A DNA stretch of 64,000 nt from Anniella stebbinsi (taxonomy: Eukaryota > Chordata > Lepidosauria > Squamata > Anniellidae). Made by a program: the position numbers and the translations under genes. Location: the NCBI GenBank assembly GCA_029215795.1, contig JARDYH010000002.1:43756001-43820000 (forward strand), written 5' to 3'. Of the stretch, positions 31,700 to 43,979 are shown in pieces (the stretch's first letter is position 1; each line of letters opens with the position of its first letter). The notes under the pieces were generated by a model. That model did not search any database, had not been told where the DNA came from, and saw nothing but the letters and a program-made list of their open reading frames with translations.

Positions 31700-34213
31700 A
31701 GGGAAAAGATGTAAAGGCCAGCCATGTTCTAGGTCCATTCCTTATCCCCCTTTGCTCATCTTAAAGTGTTCTCATGGGTTAGTACTAAGAATGCCCCCTG
31801 GTGGGCATGTTTGATCCTGGCTGGGTATTAGCACTGGTCAGGCCTTTAGCAGATGTTTATACAATGCCATGATGGGGCCAGTCTCCCTTATCATTGCATA
31901 CGCATTTAGGGATAGAAGCTGGGATATCGAGATTTGTCATTTATGGAGCTGTTTCCCTTTTATTGGGCTTGGGGCTAAATTCTTACTAGCCTCTGTTCAT
32001 CTTGGCCAGACAGCTGGCCACTCTTCATGTAGTTGCCTCTTTATCATCTAAGGAACCTCAGGAATGGGGCTGGTCAGGGCCATGAGTCCTGGTTGCCCTC
32101 AGTCTCAACTTGGCACGTCATATTCCTGGGATGGATAAAGAAGTCAGTGACACCTTGTCACGCAGCCAGATGTCCAGGTTCCTGAAGTTGGCCCTTGTGG
32201 CCAGACAGTACTAAGATCCAATTCCCGGTGTGCTTTAGGTTCTGGGAGAAGCAAGTGACTAAAGCCATGTGGCATGTGGCCCCTGGCACATGGGTATTCT
32301 ACCTGTGAGCAGGTATGGAATTCAGCTTTTTTAGAGCTGAGAGAGAATCCTCAGGCCCTTCCTAAGTGACTAACTGCTAGAATTCTGGGTAATACAACAC
32401 CACAGGGAGCTATCCACGTGAATTTTATGAGGTAAGCTGGCAGGCCCATCCTTTGCTGACATGGGGACAGAGGTTTGCTGGAAGCATGGCAAATCCCATG
32501 CCTGAAGGATGCTGGAAGAGCAGGCAGGATTATCTGGGGGAGCTGTTAGGGCCTTTAAATTTTCTGATGCTCAGTTAACCACAGAGCTGTTCTGCAGCTG
32601 GCCAGAGGAGTGGAGGCAACATGGTAACGCCAGTGGTGGCTTCGAATGTAAGGATATGCCCATGAGCAGTCCAACTTTCTATTTCGCTCTCCAGGGCAAG
32701 GAACTTGAGGTTTCTGTTTTATTACAAGTAGAGGCTGCACTATAACCGGCACCATTATACAGCAGCCAGTTAGACCCTTTAGATATCAGGCTTATTGAAC
32801 CTGACTAGAGGTGCTGTCTTGAGTGAGGGTATATTCCCATTTGTAGTTTTGACCCTACTCTGCCCTATGTGGGAAAGAACAGGAGGGGGCTTCCCCTTAA
32901 CTGGTACCATTTTGATGGTAGCCATGAAGCCCCATCAGATATTGGGCCTATGGAACTATTCATTTGGGAAACTACTGGCACAGGACTGCCGCTCCTGCAG
33001 CGGGGCAGGTAGATGCCAAGATCTGGCCCATAGAAAGATGGCAGTCTTGGGCAGGCATAAGAATATATTCCGGAATTAAGATGAGTACAGTTACTGAAGT
33101 TCAATGTCAATATTTGTGTTCCTTTGGCAGATTGGCGGAGGAGACCACAGCCTGTGGGGGTCCTAGTCTGCAGACACAGTGTGGCATCTGGGCCAGCTGT
33201 AGAGTGAAGCGAGCATCTGTTGGCATGCAGATGGGATTGGTCAGTTGCCCTCCACCCAGGGGGTGGCAGGCAAGGCATGCTGTGGTGGCATCTCCTCCAT
33301 AATACAGTCCAGTCTGGTTGGTTTTGCCCCGCTGCAGGTGTGGTGCCCACCTAGGGGGGGGTTATGATGGGGTTCCTGGAGCGGAAGTCCCCAACTCTAC
33401 AGGCTGGGGCAGACTTGGAGGATATCTGGATGGCCAGATATTTGTACATACACACTATTTGGCATTGGTGGCCTGACACCTGGAGGGTGTGGCATGTTAC
33501 CTAAGCGCCGTGGGTATGAGGGCTGGGATGACCATAGTTTAAATAGGGCAATTAAGAGAGCGAACAGAGAGGTGTGTCTTTGCTGGCCGGTTAGACGTGG
33601 AATGGTTATTATTTACTCCGGAGGTGAACTTTATAGGGCCGATGGGGTGCACCTTTCTGATGCAGGAAATGACATTTTCCTGCAGGATCTGTGAGTGGGC
33701 CTGTTTGAATATTTCAGAACAGGTGGGGGTAGGGAGTCGAAGCAGAGGCTTGGCTCCCTTCTGTGGCGGGGGTGCAGGAATTTGAAAGGTAAGAATAGGG
33801 TTGGTGAGCACTTTTGGCATCGTTGATGATGAAGGGCAACCCAGAGGGCCTGATCCTCGATGGGCTTCGCAGCTCCGAGTCAGGATATGGGTTACCTTTG
33901 GGGACCGTTTGCCTCACTTACACAGGACTGTGCAGCCCTGCATGTGAGGTGATGCAGATTGGTCTCCCCAAACACTTAAGTGTAGTTGTAAAAGAGGTGT
34001 GGGTTTTAACCCGGCCACTATGACCAACTGAGTGGCTCGCCCTTTATTATTTTTGCAGGCTAGTTGCCTGAAGGTAGAGTTGTGCTGATTCCCGCACGTT
34101 CACGCACAGATCCAGGAAGGATGCTATACCCATTGTTAAATAAAGAGGCCCTAGTTAACCCAACCTCTGGTGTCCGTGTATTTATTTCTGATTCGTTTGT
34201 CCGCTCGCAATTG
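31700..34213 (+). mobile_element. Decayed DIRS-like retroelement (left border unknown)
   Basis: A region without open frames except 33494-33694. Its right end, TTTGTCCGCTCGCAATTG at about 34196-34213, matches the right end TCATCCTCCCGCAATTG of the element at 61558-62279. Both are preceded by an AATAAA box, a GGCCC block and CTGTGTC or GTCCGTGT followed by TATTT. The ORF resembles esterase-like proteins that I associate with DIRS/Ngaro-type elements. No tyrosine recombinase was found, so the class is provisional and the left limit is a guess. Confidence 0.4.
33494..33696 (+). pseudogene. Retroelement ORF remnant with DGVHLSDAGND motif
   Basis: The peptide contains DHSLNRAIKRANREVCL, then GGELYRADGVHLSDAGNDIFLQDL. 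The Asp-x-x-His in DGVHLSD is the C-terminal catalytic pair of SGNH-fold esterases, analogous to DGLHLTRAG in the CR1 ORF1 at the window start, but the surrounding sequence is unrelated to CR1. The GDS nucleophile block is not seen upstream, so only the tail survives. A RNA-level or capsid-related role for such retroelement esterases is not established. Confidence 0.5.
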
Positions 34214-34449
34214 AACTTACCTGCATGAGCTCTCCAATTTTTGTATCTTTCTGTATCTTTCTTGCAGAAGTTGAAGAACATCTTCATAAAATGTATTATA
34301 TTATTTATGGTTTGGTATACTTACCCATGAAGTTGTGTTAAAATTGTTTGTAGTTGTTTTAGTATTGCAAATCAATAAAAAGAAACAAGAAATAGGCAAG
34401 CAATCCCATGCTTGATTGGGATTAATTCAGAAGTAATATAAGATCATTT

Positions 34450-34472
34450 AATAATAATAATAATAATAATAA
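34450..34472 (+). repeat. (AAT)n microsatellite
   Basis: About seven AAT units. Confidence 0.9.
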
Positions 34473-34514
34473 CAATGATCTTTGATCATTTATCTGAGTA
34501 AAACTGAGGATTTA

Positions 34515-34677
34515 TTGAGGACAGTATATGCACCAGTTGGTGGGGAACATGGTGCTATTGCATCGTGTCCTGCTTGTGGGTTCCTGGTTGACATCTGGTT
34601 GGCCAATGTGTGAACAGAATGTTGGATTAGATGGACCCTTGGTCTGATCCAGGATGGCTCTTGTTATGTTCTTATGA
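34515..34677 (+). mobile_element. CR1-type 3' UTR fragment
   Basis: GCACCAGTTGGTGGGGAACATG, then GTCTGATCCAGGATGGCTC and TTATGTTCTTATGA match 30880-31037. Only the last ~160 bp of the element is present. Confidence 0.75.
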
Positions 34678-35151
34678 CTTGGACAAATGCCCATTCTTGC
34701 CAGTCCTTGCCTTCCTAAAAGCCTTCCCAATCAGTTCCGTACCCACCCCACAAGCCCATTCCCCACCTTCTCTTTCCTTAGCTTTAATGCATCAGATGTT
34801 GTGGAAGCAGCAGGAGACCAGCTGAAGCCCCCCCCTTTCTTGGTCACCTTTAGGCTCTGATGATATGGGCATATCCTGTAGTGGCTTCTTCTTGGAAATT
34901 CTCCTACAATGTTTGTTCTTGAAAGATCTGGGATAATAGCGGATGTTTATGTGCTTTTAAATTACATCCTTGTGATGTGGTGATTAACAGTGGATACTGA
35001 GTGGATACTGAGAGCCCTTAGAAGGATAAACACCCACCACCTCCCATTCTATGATCTGTAGATCGTACTGCACTTGCTATATTTGAACGTATCCTGTACT
35101 CCCCTCAAATTTGTATGGATGATTGTTTAGTTATATGGACTGCTTATATTA

Positions 35152-35394
35152 ATGAGAACCATTGTGATGTAGTGGCCAGAGTGTTGGACTGGGAGTCGGG
35201 AGATCTAGGTTCTAGTCCCCACTCCACCATGGAAGCTCACTGGGTGAGCTTTGGGCCAGTCACAGACTCTCAGCCCAAGCTACCTCACAAGGTTGTAGTT
35301 GTGAGGATCAAATGGAGGGGAAGAGGATTATGTATGCTGCCTTGGGTTCCTTAAGGAGGAAAAAAGCTGGGATAGAAATGTAATAAATAAATAT
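35152..35394 (+). mobile_element. Sauria/ACA-type tRNA-derived SINE
   Basis: The 5' part has an A-box-like GTAGTGGCCAGAGTG and a B box GGTTCTAGTCC at 35208-35218, the internal RNA polymerase III promoter. A middle block GCTTTGGGCCAGTCAC and a 3' block AATGGAGGGGAAGAGGATTATG, then TGCCTTGGGTTCCTTAAGGAGG, are BovB-like. It ends in AATAAATAAATA. This build is typical of squamate SINEs and is the main basis for the organism call. Confidence 0.85.
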
Positions 35395-35907
35395 AATATG
35401 AAATTGAAGTGTCAAAGCCTTCTTTTCCCCTCTTTTTCTTTTTGTATGTAATGATATAAGTGATTATTGTGTTTGCATATCTCCTCCTCCTCCTCCTTCT
35501 GTCTCTCCCCCTCCCATTTTTCTTTTCTTTTTGTTTGTTATTGTTATATTTGCAAATAATAATAATCTCCACCCTTATTCTCTGGGATACAAAAGCCTGG
35601 AGAATTAAGGAAGTTGTTGTTCTCTCAAAGTCTCTTGCAATTGCAGGGAGAAAGTGTATTTCAGGGAGAGACTGGGAAGATATTTGGGGAGGGGAATGTC
35701 AGGGATAGGCAGAGGAGCAGGAGCCAGGAATTCCTTTCTAGCTCAGGTTGTAATCTCACCTGGTGAATTTCAGGTTACCTCTCCTTTGAAGCAGCCTTTT
35801 TAGAGCCCTGAAGTTCATTTTCAATCCTGACTTGGGAGAACTTAACCGGCATCCCTAAGAAAGACAACCTATGGAAAACTTGCCATTTTGTTACTGAGAT
35901 GGCCTAG

Positions 35908-36049
35908 TCCAGCCTTCCCCAACCTGGTGTTCTCCAAATGTTTTGGACCAACTCCCATCATCCCCAGCCAGCATGGCCAATGGTCAGGAATTTTGAGAGT
36001 TGTAGTCCAAAACATCCAGAGGGCACCAGGTTGGGGAAGTCTTGCTTTA
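35908..36049. mobile_element. Short palindromic hAT-like MITE
   Basis: CCAGCCTTCCCCAACCTGG at the left is mirrored by CACCAGGTTGGGGAAGTCTTG. The arms carry AAATGTTTTGGACCAACTCCC and its complement, around a CAGCATGGCCAATGG loop. Same family as 11216. Confidence 0.82.
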
Positions 36050-36080
36050 CATTGACCATGGAACATTGGAGCAAATGAAA

Positions 36081-36214
36081 GGAGTGGGCAACTTGTGGCC
36101 TTCCAGGTGTTTTGGCCTACATATCCCATAATTCCTCACCATTGGCTCTGCTGGCTAGAGGTCATGAGAGTTGTAGGCCAAAACACCTGGAGGGCCACAA
36201 GTTGCCGACCCCTG
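36081..36214. mobile_element. Short palindromic hAT-like MITE, CAACTTGTGGCC subfamily
   Basis: GGAGTGGGCAACTTGTGGCC at the left is mirrored by GGCCACAAGTTGCCGACCCCTG. It lies only ~30 bp from the previous MITE and shares its arm motif, with a different end. Confidence 0.82.
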
Positions 36215-36451
36215 GTCTAATCCTTGACACAAGGAGACAACATGGGTCATTTACCTCAGTGCCTCAACTTAGCATCTCTTCTTGTGCTAGGGCCAGGAAG
36301 TGCCACTGATGTCACTATGTTAGAGCTTTGGAAAGCTGTTGTGTTGCACAGTACGCCTTTCAAAAGAAAGGGCTGGGTGGACTGAAGAGCTTCATTCCAT
36401 GAAAGGCTAAAGTATCTGCATCCCTTGAATTCTTATGAAAGCAAGCTGGCA

Positions 36452-37130
36452 TCATGGCAATGAAAGGTGGGGCAGGGCTGAATTGCTCCAGTTCAGTAGC
36501 CTGGTGTGGAACACAGCTTTGACAGGTCCAAAATAAGTCACAGCCACAGAAATAGCAGCATAAAATTGGGTAAAACTTTTTTTAAACTGGCACAAGGTAC
36601 AATTGGAGCGCAATATTATAAAATGGGTGCAACTCATGGTAACAGAGTCAAATGCTGCTTTCCATCTCCTTTCTGTTCTTGTGTCATCAACTTTTTTGGT
36701 CACAATTAATGTTCATATTTTGTTTAAGAAACATTGCCAAAATGAATGGAGCATGAGTGTGGGGGCAGGAATATAACAAGGGGGATAAAAGAAGGTTGTA
36801 AATTTGTTAGATTCAGAAGGGGTTAGATCCAGGATCTGTCTTCCATGAGAGGTAGGGAACTTGTGTGAAAGGAAGGACCCTGTCATGGGAGTTCCTTCTG
36901 CCCAATTTTGAGGAACCTTATGCCCACATACACCCCCCCCCCCAAGCTCATCCAATTTGTGTAGCATTTTCAGGGGGCTGCAGTGGGAAGTAGGAGGCAG
37001 GGAAGTCCACATTCACCAGCACAGTTGATGCAGCATAAATCTGAATGCAATCCATTGTAAATACTTGTAAAAACAAATGAAGACAAATTAGCAGATAATT
37101 GTTGACACGTTAGGGTCTAAATTATGTTAT
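36452..37130. other. Intergenic, no gene seen
   Basis: A C-run lies at about 36929-36943. No coding or repeat block could be supported. Confidence 0.4.
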
Positions 37131-37136
37131 AAATGA

Positions 37137-37438
37137 CGGCCAAACTACACATTATGCTTTGTGTAGCATACAGTTTTGCCTTCTGATTTTCTTTAACTGC
37201 TACAGGCAGAGTGGGGAAATTTGGGAGTGCATCACAGCATACAACAAAGGGAGGTTTATCCCTTCCCTCCCCAATCATGACCTCCCCATCCCTCCCCAAA
37301 GAAACAGGTCCTTAACATGGCTATGCTGCATGGGGTGTTGGTTGCATGCTGTGATCACCCCCTCCCCCAATGCTCCCTCTGTTCCTTTAGAAAGGTGAAG
37401 CTGTGTGCTACACCATAGAATAATGCATAATTTGGCCC
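37137..37438. mobile_element. Possible ~300-bp MITE with GGCCAAA ends
   Basis: GGCCAAACTACACATTATGC at the left is imperfectly mirrored by AATGCATAATTTGGCCCTG at the right, with GTGTAGCATA and its complement-like GTGCTACACC inside. A similar end, GGGCCAAAGTAGATGTGGC, occurs at about 41481. No target duplication was resolved. Confidence 0.5.
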
Positions 37439-37439
37439 T

Positions 37440-39930
37440 GAGGATCTTAACAGTCATCATCAAAGATGGTTGCACAAAGACATACAGTCAGCCCAAGGTC
37501 ATATATAATAGTCAGATTTTCAGTTCAACATTCAAGATGACTCAGTTTTCTTTGTATTATCCTGACATGATGTGGAGCAGATACTCTTGTTTCCATATGT
37601 TTATTGACTTGGACGTAAAGCCCACTGAAAAGCAAACATCTATAGGATTGTAGTGTCAATAGAAGCAAATAAGTGTGTCAAATTGAAACAGAAAAATGCA
37701 GTATCTGGTACTGCAGCAGTGAGGGGTAAACAGCTAAAAGGTATGTGGTTTTCTGGCTTCATTCTGAGTAAACACACATTAATTTTCTACCTCAAATGAA
37801 CTTCAGTGAAAAAGTTCAGGAACAGCTTTCTGGTGCATTAATGGAAGCTTTCCTCCCATTCCAAATAGCAGGGAATTCTGATGAGGACTATGGCTGGAAA
37901 AAGATTAAAGCTGCTTCCCTCCACATCGCAGTCCTGACGTTGTTTGATGCCAGCTACTTTAAAAAATAAAAACAAAACTTTGATGTCAGAGCTAACCATG
38001 TGGATAAATGTCACCTCTGGATTGGCTCTGAGATATTGTCCAAAGTGTCCTAGTCTGAAGTTACCTTTTTGACATTGTTGTATTCTTGAGCAAACAAGGA
38101 AAACTGACTAATATTTTCTGACATAAAGTCTCTCTCTCTCTCTTGTTCTTTCTTTGATCCCTCTCCTTATCTTCCTTTACAAGGATCATTGTACCAGGAC
38201 ACTGTTATCTACATTTTTACCTGTCAGGTATGACATTTGTCTCTGACAGGAGCTACAATGAATACTAGAACTGATCCCAGGCACATGGGCTGGCATCAGT
38301 AGAAAACTTACAACCATGTATTCATAATAGGCAGAATGCACCTAGATATGCAAAATTAAAATATAATTTCACGAGTGCTTACTGTAATACCTTTCAACTT
38401 TAGATAACCTTTTAGTTGTATGGTATCTTTCTGTTGTTGGGAGGGGGGAGCAGTGCTGTGTGTGAAAATTATATGAATGCCTATTTTGTCATGACTATAA
38501 ACATTTGCAAACTGTAGTGGGCAGTGGTTTCTAAACAGCTAGAACTGCAAGCAAAATAAGCAGCGGTGCAGCTAGGGCTGTTCCTTTTGGCTCAGCCCCA
38601 TCCACCTACCCCAAAGTGACCACCCAGAGAGTGGCAGGCGATGAGAGCATCAGGACAGCAGAAGCAAACTCCATTTTATTTCTGTAGTCGTGATGGTGCT
38701 GTGATTTTAGTGAGCTTAAAATGCAAAACTGCACAGCTCAAGAATATATTTTTTAAAGTTGGCAAACATTCAAAATATTTAAGGAATGGAGAAGCAGTTG
38801 TAAAGCATGGAATGGTGGTCTGGATGTAGGGGGAAGAGAAATGTTGGGTGGAAGTAATACACAAGGCTGTTGAAAGGGTGCCCCCGTAAGACTGTTAAGT
38901 CCAGGGTCTAAAATTACATAGCTGTGCCACTGAAAATAGGCGTTGTTTTTACACATGAGCAGTGTGCATCTCAGGTTATCATTGAAAACACTTCAAGGAT
39001 GTCCTAATTTTTCAAAAGTTTTATTGTTAAGATTGAAGACTAGACGAGGTCATACTGTTTTAACATCATTCTACATAATTTAAGTATATACAAAAACATT
39101 AGAACTTTACACAGGTTGCCAAGGTTGCAAAGATCATTGTGTCTGAGATATTTCTGTACTTACTGACACATTTGAAGCCAGGTTTGAATATTATATTTCA
39201 TATTTCGTGGTATAGCACAGATACACTCATTAGTATCCCTAGTCTTCAAAGCTCACATGGATTTGTATGTGTTCATTCCAAAAGAGAAAGTCAACCTAAA
39301 AATCAGAACCGGGGTGTGTTTTGTGTTTTTGTGAGAAGCCCTTAATAGAACATTAGATTATTCTAAGCCTTGTGCATTATGTTTTACTTTCCAGGCTACA
39401 AAAGTAGCAAATTAAGGAGCTTTAGAAAGGTGAAATGTGCCTAGAAATATCTAACACTCCGGGATAAACATAGGAGAATGTTATTTCTCCCTCATTCTAA
39501 TGCCATTTCACTGGTAGGATTAATAGAAAAGTTGAGGACAATAGCGTTTGCCCAAAACGTTTGAAGGTCACAGCCCTCAAACCATTTAATTTGAATCAAT
39601 AGATCGCTCAAGAGTAAATGGCTTGAGGGTTGTGACTCTAAAGAAACCAACATGCTGATCCTAAACACAATTTAGTAAAACTCAAAAGCACCTACTTCTG
39701 GTAAAGTTCCATTGACTTCAACAGAATTATGTTAGATTAAACAAACTGAAGATTTCCCCGTAACTTTGGGCAAATTCACATATGACTCCGGCATGTATGC
39801 ACCACAAGTGGTTTGGTGCCATAGAAAGCGTCAGGCTTGTGCGCACCCTCTCCCCTCCATAGAATACTTTCTATAGCCCTTTTAGACATTCAGTGAACAT
39901 GTGGAGTAGAATTAGGAGTGTGCTTAGGAT
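37440..39930. other. Intergenic, no gene seen
   Basis: There is a short TC run near 38129-38143. The rest is AT-rich single-copy-looking sequence. The region 37790-38080 might be conserved, but nothing in it can be named. Confidence 0.4.
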
Positions 39931-39934
39931 GGCC

Positions 39935-42355
39935 AGGTATGCACTGCCCCCCAAAAAGAGGGCATAAAGCAATGAAAAAGAGGACATAAGAGGACACCAA
40001 TCTGCATATAAGTAGCATATTCTAATTTATATGTACACCTGCACATTTGGAAATAATTAGTAAAAATTTAAATTTCACAGAAGCCAGATCAATTAATTTC
40101 CCAACCAAATCACTCCCCCAAATTCTTAAATTAATTTGTATTCCACCCAGGTCACTCAAATCAGTTCTTATTCAATTAATTATTTTCCAGGTGTTCCACA
40201 TCTTGCTCCATTCAATCAATTACTGCCATACAGTTCAATCATGCACATCATTATCCCTCCTATAGCAAAGTGCAGTCATAAGAAATAGGGTCTGCAGTGC
40301 AATACCCTTCTAGAAGCGTGCTGGGATTCTTACGAGGAGATGAGGACACGAGGTGGTCAGGTGGCTGGCTGAACTTTCTTTCTTTCAGCCTAACTAATTA
40401 AGGCAGCCAAAGTCAAAAGATTATGTCAGCTGCACAAATGGACACTTCAAATGCCTCTGGGAAAGGAGGGAAAGTAAATGACATGGGGGCTGTCCTCACG
40501 GTGCCATGTTGGTGCTATATTCCCCCCAAAACCCTGCAGTTTCACTGCCAGGGTGGCATCGGATAATCCCCAAGTCAAGGAGGGAGTGTGTGGGATTTCT
40601 GGTGGTCATCTGGGTACTGGAGATGTCCCCCGCCCTCTTCCTGGCTTCTGACGACAAATCTCCGGTTGCCTTCTGCCAGGACCATCTGTGTTCCCCCAAT
40701 GAATCACTGAATGTCTGAAAAGACCTATGAGCCAGTTACACATGTGTTCATACAAAATACTCATACAAAAAGGGTGCACGAGTTGGGTGGGCAGAACGAA
40801 TATACATGTAGGCCTCAGTTCATACAAAACATTCTACATAGAACTGAGGGAGGGTACAAGTCTAGGACTTGCTCCTGACTCCCCCCACCCTATGTGAGAA
40901 TCATACATTTTAGGGTACTTTGCAAACACTTCCCCCTTGTTTTAGGATCACAGCCTATCTTTATGATTCAGCAACCGCTTACACCAGATTACTGGCTCCT
41001 GAGTAACACTGAAGTGCAAGTACTTCGCCTTAAGCAGATTGTAAATCACAACCACATCTAATATATGTACAAGTGTGTAATGTATTTCCATTTCCTTTAA
41101 TAAGATGTAACATGTAGACTTAGGGTTGACCTAAACACGTATGTACACCACACAGTGTCTTAGTACTCAATTACTCAACACTTGTTGATGCACGGTTGAA
41201 TGTGTGTGCTTCCTGCATTGAAAAATATTGTGTTTGAGGTGGCCAGGTAACCAAAAAGTTGGTCTGAGGTGTTTGATCCACGTTGGCTGCTTCACAGATG
41301 CCAGTCACTTGAGTGATCATGAATATATACGTGTGAACTCATTCTTACTATAGGACACACCCTGCAGCACTAACAAATTTCACACAATGACCATCATAAT
41401 CAAAATAAAGTGCTGTTTAGCTGTCAAGTTACGTAACAGCCAGTCCAGTGGGAAGCTCTTCCTTTGCAAGCCACACTGAGGGCCAAAGTAGATGTGGCAT
41501 TAATGGTGTGGATGCAATTAACGCACACATTTTTGTTATGTAAACAGGGGCCATGGAGATGATTAAGCAGCTTCAGGACTAGATTGGGGGCATTGAGGAG
41601 GGGTCCTTAATAAAATGTGCCTCTGACAAGCTGCCATTTGCATTTTGAGGGAAATTCCAGTGGAAGCTTCCCTTGAAATGCAAATAGCAGCTTCTGAGAG
41701 GGTTTTTGTGTGTGTGTAGGGGCCATGACAGGGAGAAAAAGAGTTAAAGTTCTCTTCCCCTACGATCTTGATCCTGTAGCTGCTATTTATTTATTTAACA
41801 AAACAACAACAACAACCATACACATTAATTGCATTCATATCATTTCCATCACATCTAGTTTGCCCTGAAATGAAATAACCAGGTGGCTGTATTCTTCCGG
41901 TAACATTAATTTCAACTGAGCTTGCTGAGAAGAGCTTTCCAGTGAATTGTGTCCATAGTTACTATACAGATGTCAAAAGCATTTCTTTTCATTTATAATG
42001 ATGTAATAGAAGCAAAATGTGGCAAATAAATAAAAATGTTCAGGCTCATATGAACGTACTCCGTTAAAGACTGAAAGAAACATGCAGAAGAAGGGCGAAG
42101 ATGCAGTCCTTTCAAGTAGAAGACTAATGAACATTCATGAGTACTTTTTCAATATATTACTAATTTTATGTACTATAAACTATAATACATATTAATTGTA
42201 AATCCTAAAAAGAATAATTTAAATGGAGTTTTAAAGGGAAAAGTACTAATAAACACAGAAACATTTTGTAAGGACCTACTGACTTGCATCTCAAAGTGCT
42301 TTATCAGTTCAAGTCCACTCACTGAAGTGGTGCTAGCAGTAGCAGAAGTCTAACA
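39935..42355. other. Intergenic, mostly unassigned
   Basis: It contains a fragment with GAGGACATAAGAGGACACC near 39985, a patch at 40490-40720 with several CpGs, an AAC run near 41800 and a TTTATT tail-like block near 41785. None gives a gene. Confidence 0.35.
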
Positions 42356-42358
42356 CTA

Positions 42359-42440
42359 AGGCTGCAATCCTATACATTCTGGGAAGTAAGGCCCATAGAA
42401 CCCAATAGAACTTATTTCTCAGTAGACAGATAGGATTGAA
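42359..42440 (+). repeat. Short foldback repeat, GCTGCAATCCTATAC family
   Basis: GGCTGCAATCCTATACATTC at the left and AGACAGATAGGATTGAATC at the right are inverted, with GGAAGTAAGGCCCATAGAAC between. This ~85-bp family recurs at about 50500, 52175, 56600, 59675, 60812 and 63015. Confidence 0.7.
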
Positions 42441-42605
42441 TCATAAAAGACCTATAGTGTTTTATTTGCAGAAATCATATCTCATGTACGGGAAACTGCA
42501 ATCCCCAAAATGTTTCTTTCTAGTGAGAACTTCTGCAGAGAAAGAACTGCTGGTATTTATCATGATCCGTCAGAGATGGCCTGCATGCTTTTTAGAGTGG
42601 GATCC

Positions 42606-42911
42606 ATAGAATCATAGAATAGTAGAGTTGGAAGGGGCCTGTAAGGCCATTGAGTCCAACCCCCTGCACAATGCAGCAATCCACCTTAAAGCATACCTGA
42701 CAGATGGCTGTCCAGCTGCATCTTGAATGCCTCTAGTGTAGGATAGCCCACAGCCTCCCTAGGTAATTGGTTCCATTGTTGTACTGCTCTAACAGTCAGG
42801 TAGTTTTTCCTGATGTCCAGACGGAATCTGGCTTCCTGTAACTTGAGGCCATTATTCCGTATCCTGTATTTTGGGATGATCGAGAAGAGATCCTGGCCCT
42901 CCTCTGTGTGA
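42606..42911 (-). mobile_element. CR1 LINE 3'-end fragment, minus strand
   Basis: On the minus strand it encodes CHTEEGQDLFSIIPKYRIRNNGLKLQEARFRLDIRKNYL and ends in HLSGML, then the CR1 3' UTR and CTATGATTCTAT-type end. It is the same subfamily as 3321-4843 and 55138-55917, 5'-truncated within ORF2. Confidence 0.9.
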
Positions 42912-43975
42912 CAATAATTTACACAAGAATATTGATTGTAGTTTCCCATGCTGGATAGAGGTTGCACTTTGACAGCAACAATCACCTATTCAGGGTGTGA
43001 AAGACTGAATCCAGCCTTTATCTGTACCCTCCGCCAGGTGATTAACACTGAAAACTGGACATTGCCAACTATTTTGGGGTGGAACACATGTAGATCTCTG
43101 GGCATTGGCCTGTATTTGTTGTTATGATGCCAAGTCCCCAAAAGTGCAAAATTTGGCCTCATAAATGAAGAAAAAACAAAGAGTCCCTCCCCCCTTATAG
43201 TCTAGGTCGACTAAAAACCAAACATTAGCAAAATTCCACACTATTATTTACTCTAGAGTAGGTCTATATTATTAAACAGAATTGCTCTGGAGTAAGTGGG
43301 CTGTGAATTCTGACATCTTCAAAAAAGCCTAAAGTGCAGAATATGAGCGGTATGTAGTTTAATGCCATTTCAGCCGCTAACCTTATTCTATCAGATGTTG
43401 CACTTTAAAATGCAATTATGATTGACTTTCTCTTTAAAATTATTCACTACAATTGAAGACCACTCCATAGATAACATTGCTAAGAGATGTTAACACAGTT
43501 ACAGACAAGACAGTAACAGTCTAGAGGATTTTGTAATGCAACACAAATCCAACTAAAAAATTAAACAAAAAAGAATCATAAACTTAACAGGGTTGCACAA
43601 GACTTTGACATTTCTCATACATACTTGTTTTACCTTGATTAGATTCTCAAACTGATGATCTCTGAATATTCATGTCTAAGCCTCACAAAATAATCATGTG
43701 ACCAAATGCACCTTGAGAATTAGGTGCTCGTTATGTAGACAGATCTCATTATTTATTATTTTATTTATTTTATTTCTAACCCGCCTCTCCATCCAGATCG
43801 AGGCAGGTTCAATTTTTTTTGAGAGAGAGATACTTTCAAGAGAGCTTTCCCTGATCATTACAGGTTTATGACCTAAACCATTTGAAGCAAATCAGATTTC
43901 ATTTTCATTACATGGAGAATGAGAGATTGTATAACAATTGTGAGTGACTCTTTTTTTGAAATTGAGACTCCTCTT
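42912..43975. other. Intergenic sequence beyond the likely EDIL3 3' end
   Basis: It holds a reversed retroposon tail at about 43745-43812 (TTATTTATTTTATTTCTAACCC, then CCTCTCCATCCAGATCG). No gene is seen. Confidence 0.4.
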
Positions 43976-43979
43976 TCAC

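Noticed and set aside
32865..33350. 161-residue minus-strand ORF in the DIRS-like relic
   Set aside because: It lies opposite to the direction suggested by the esterase-like ORF and poly(A) box and has no recognisable motif. Likely a shadow frame.
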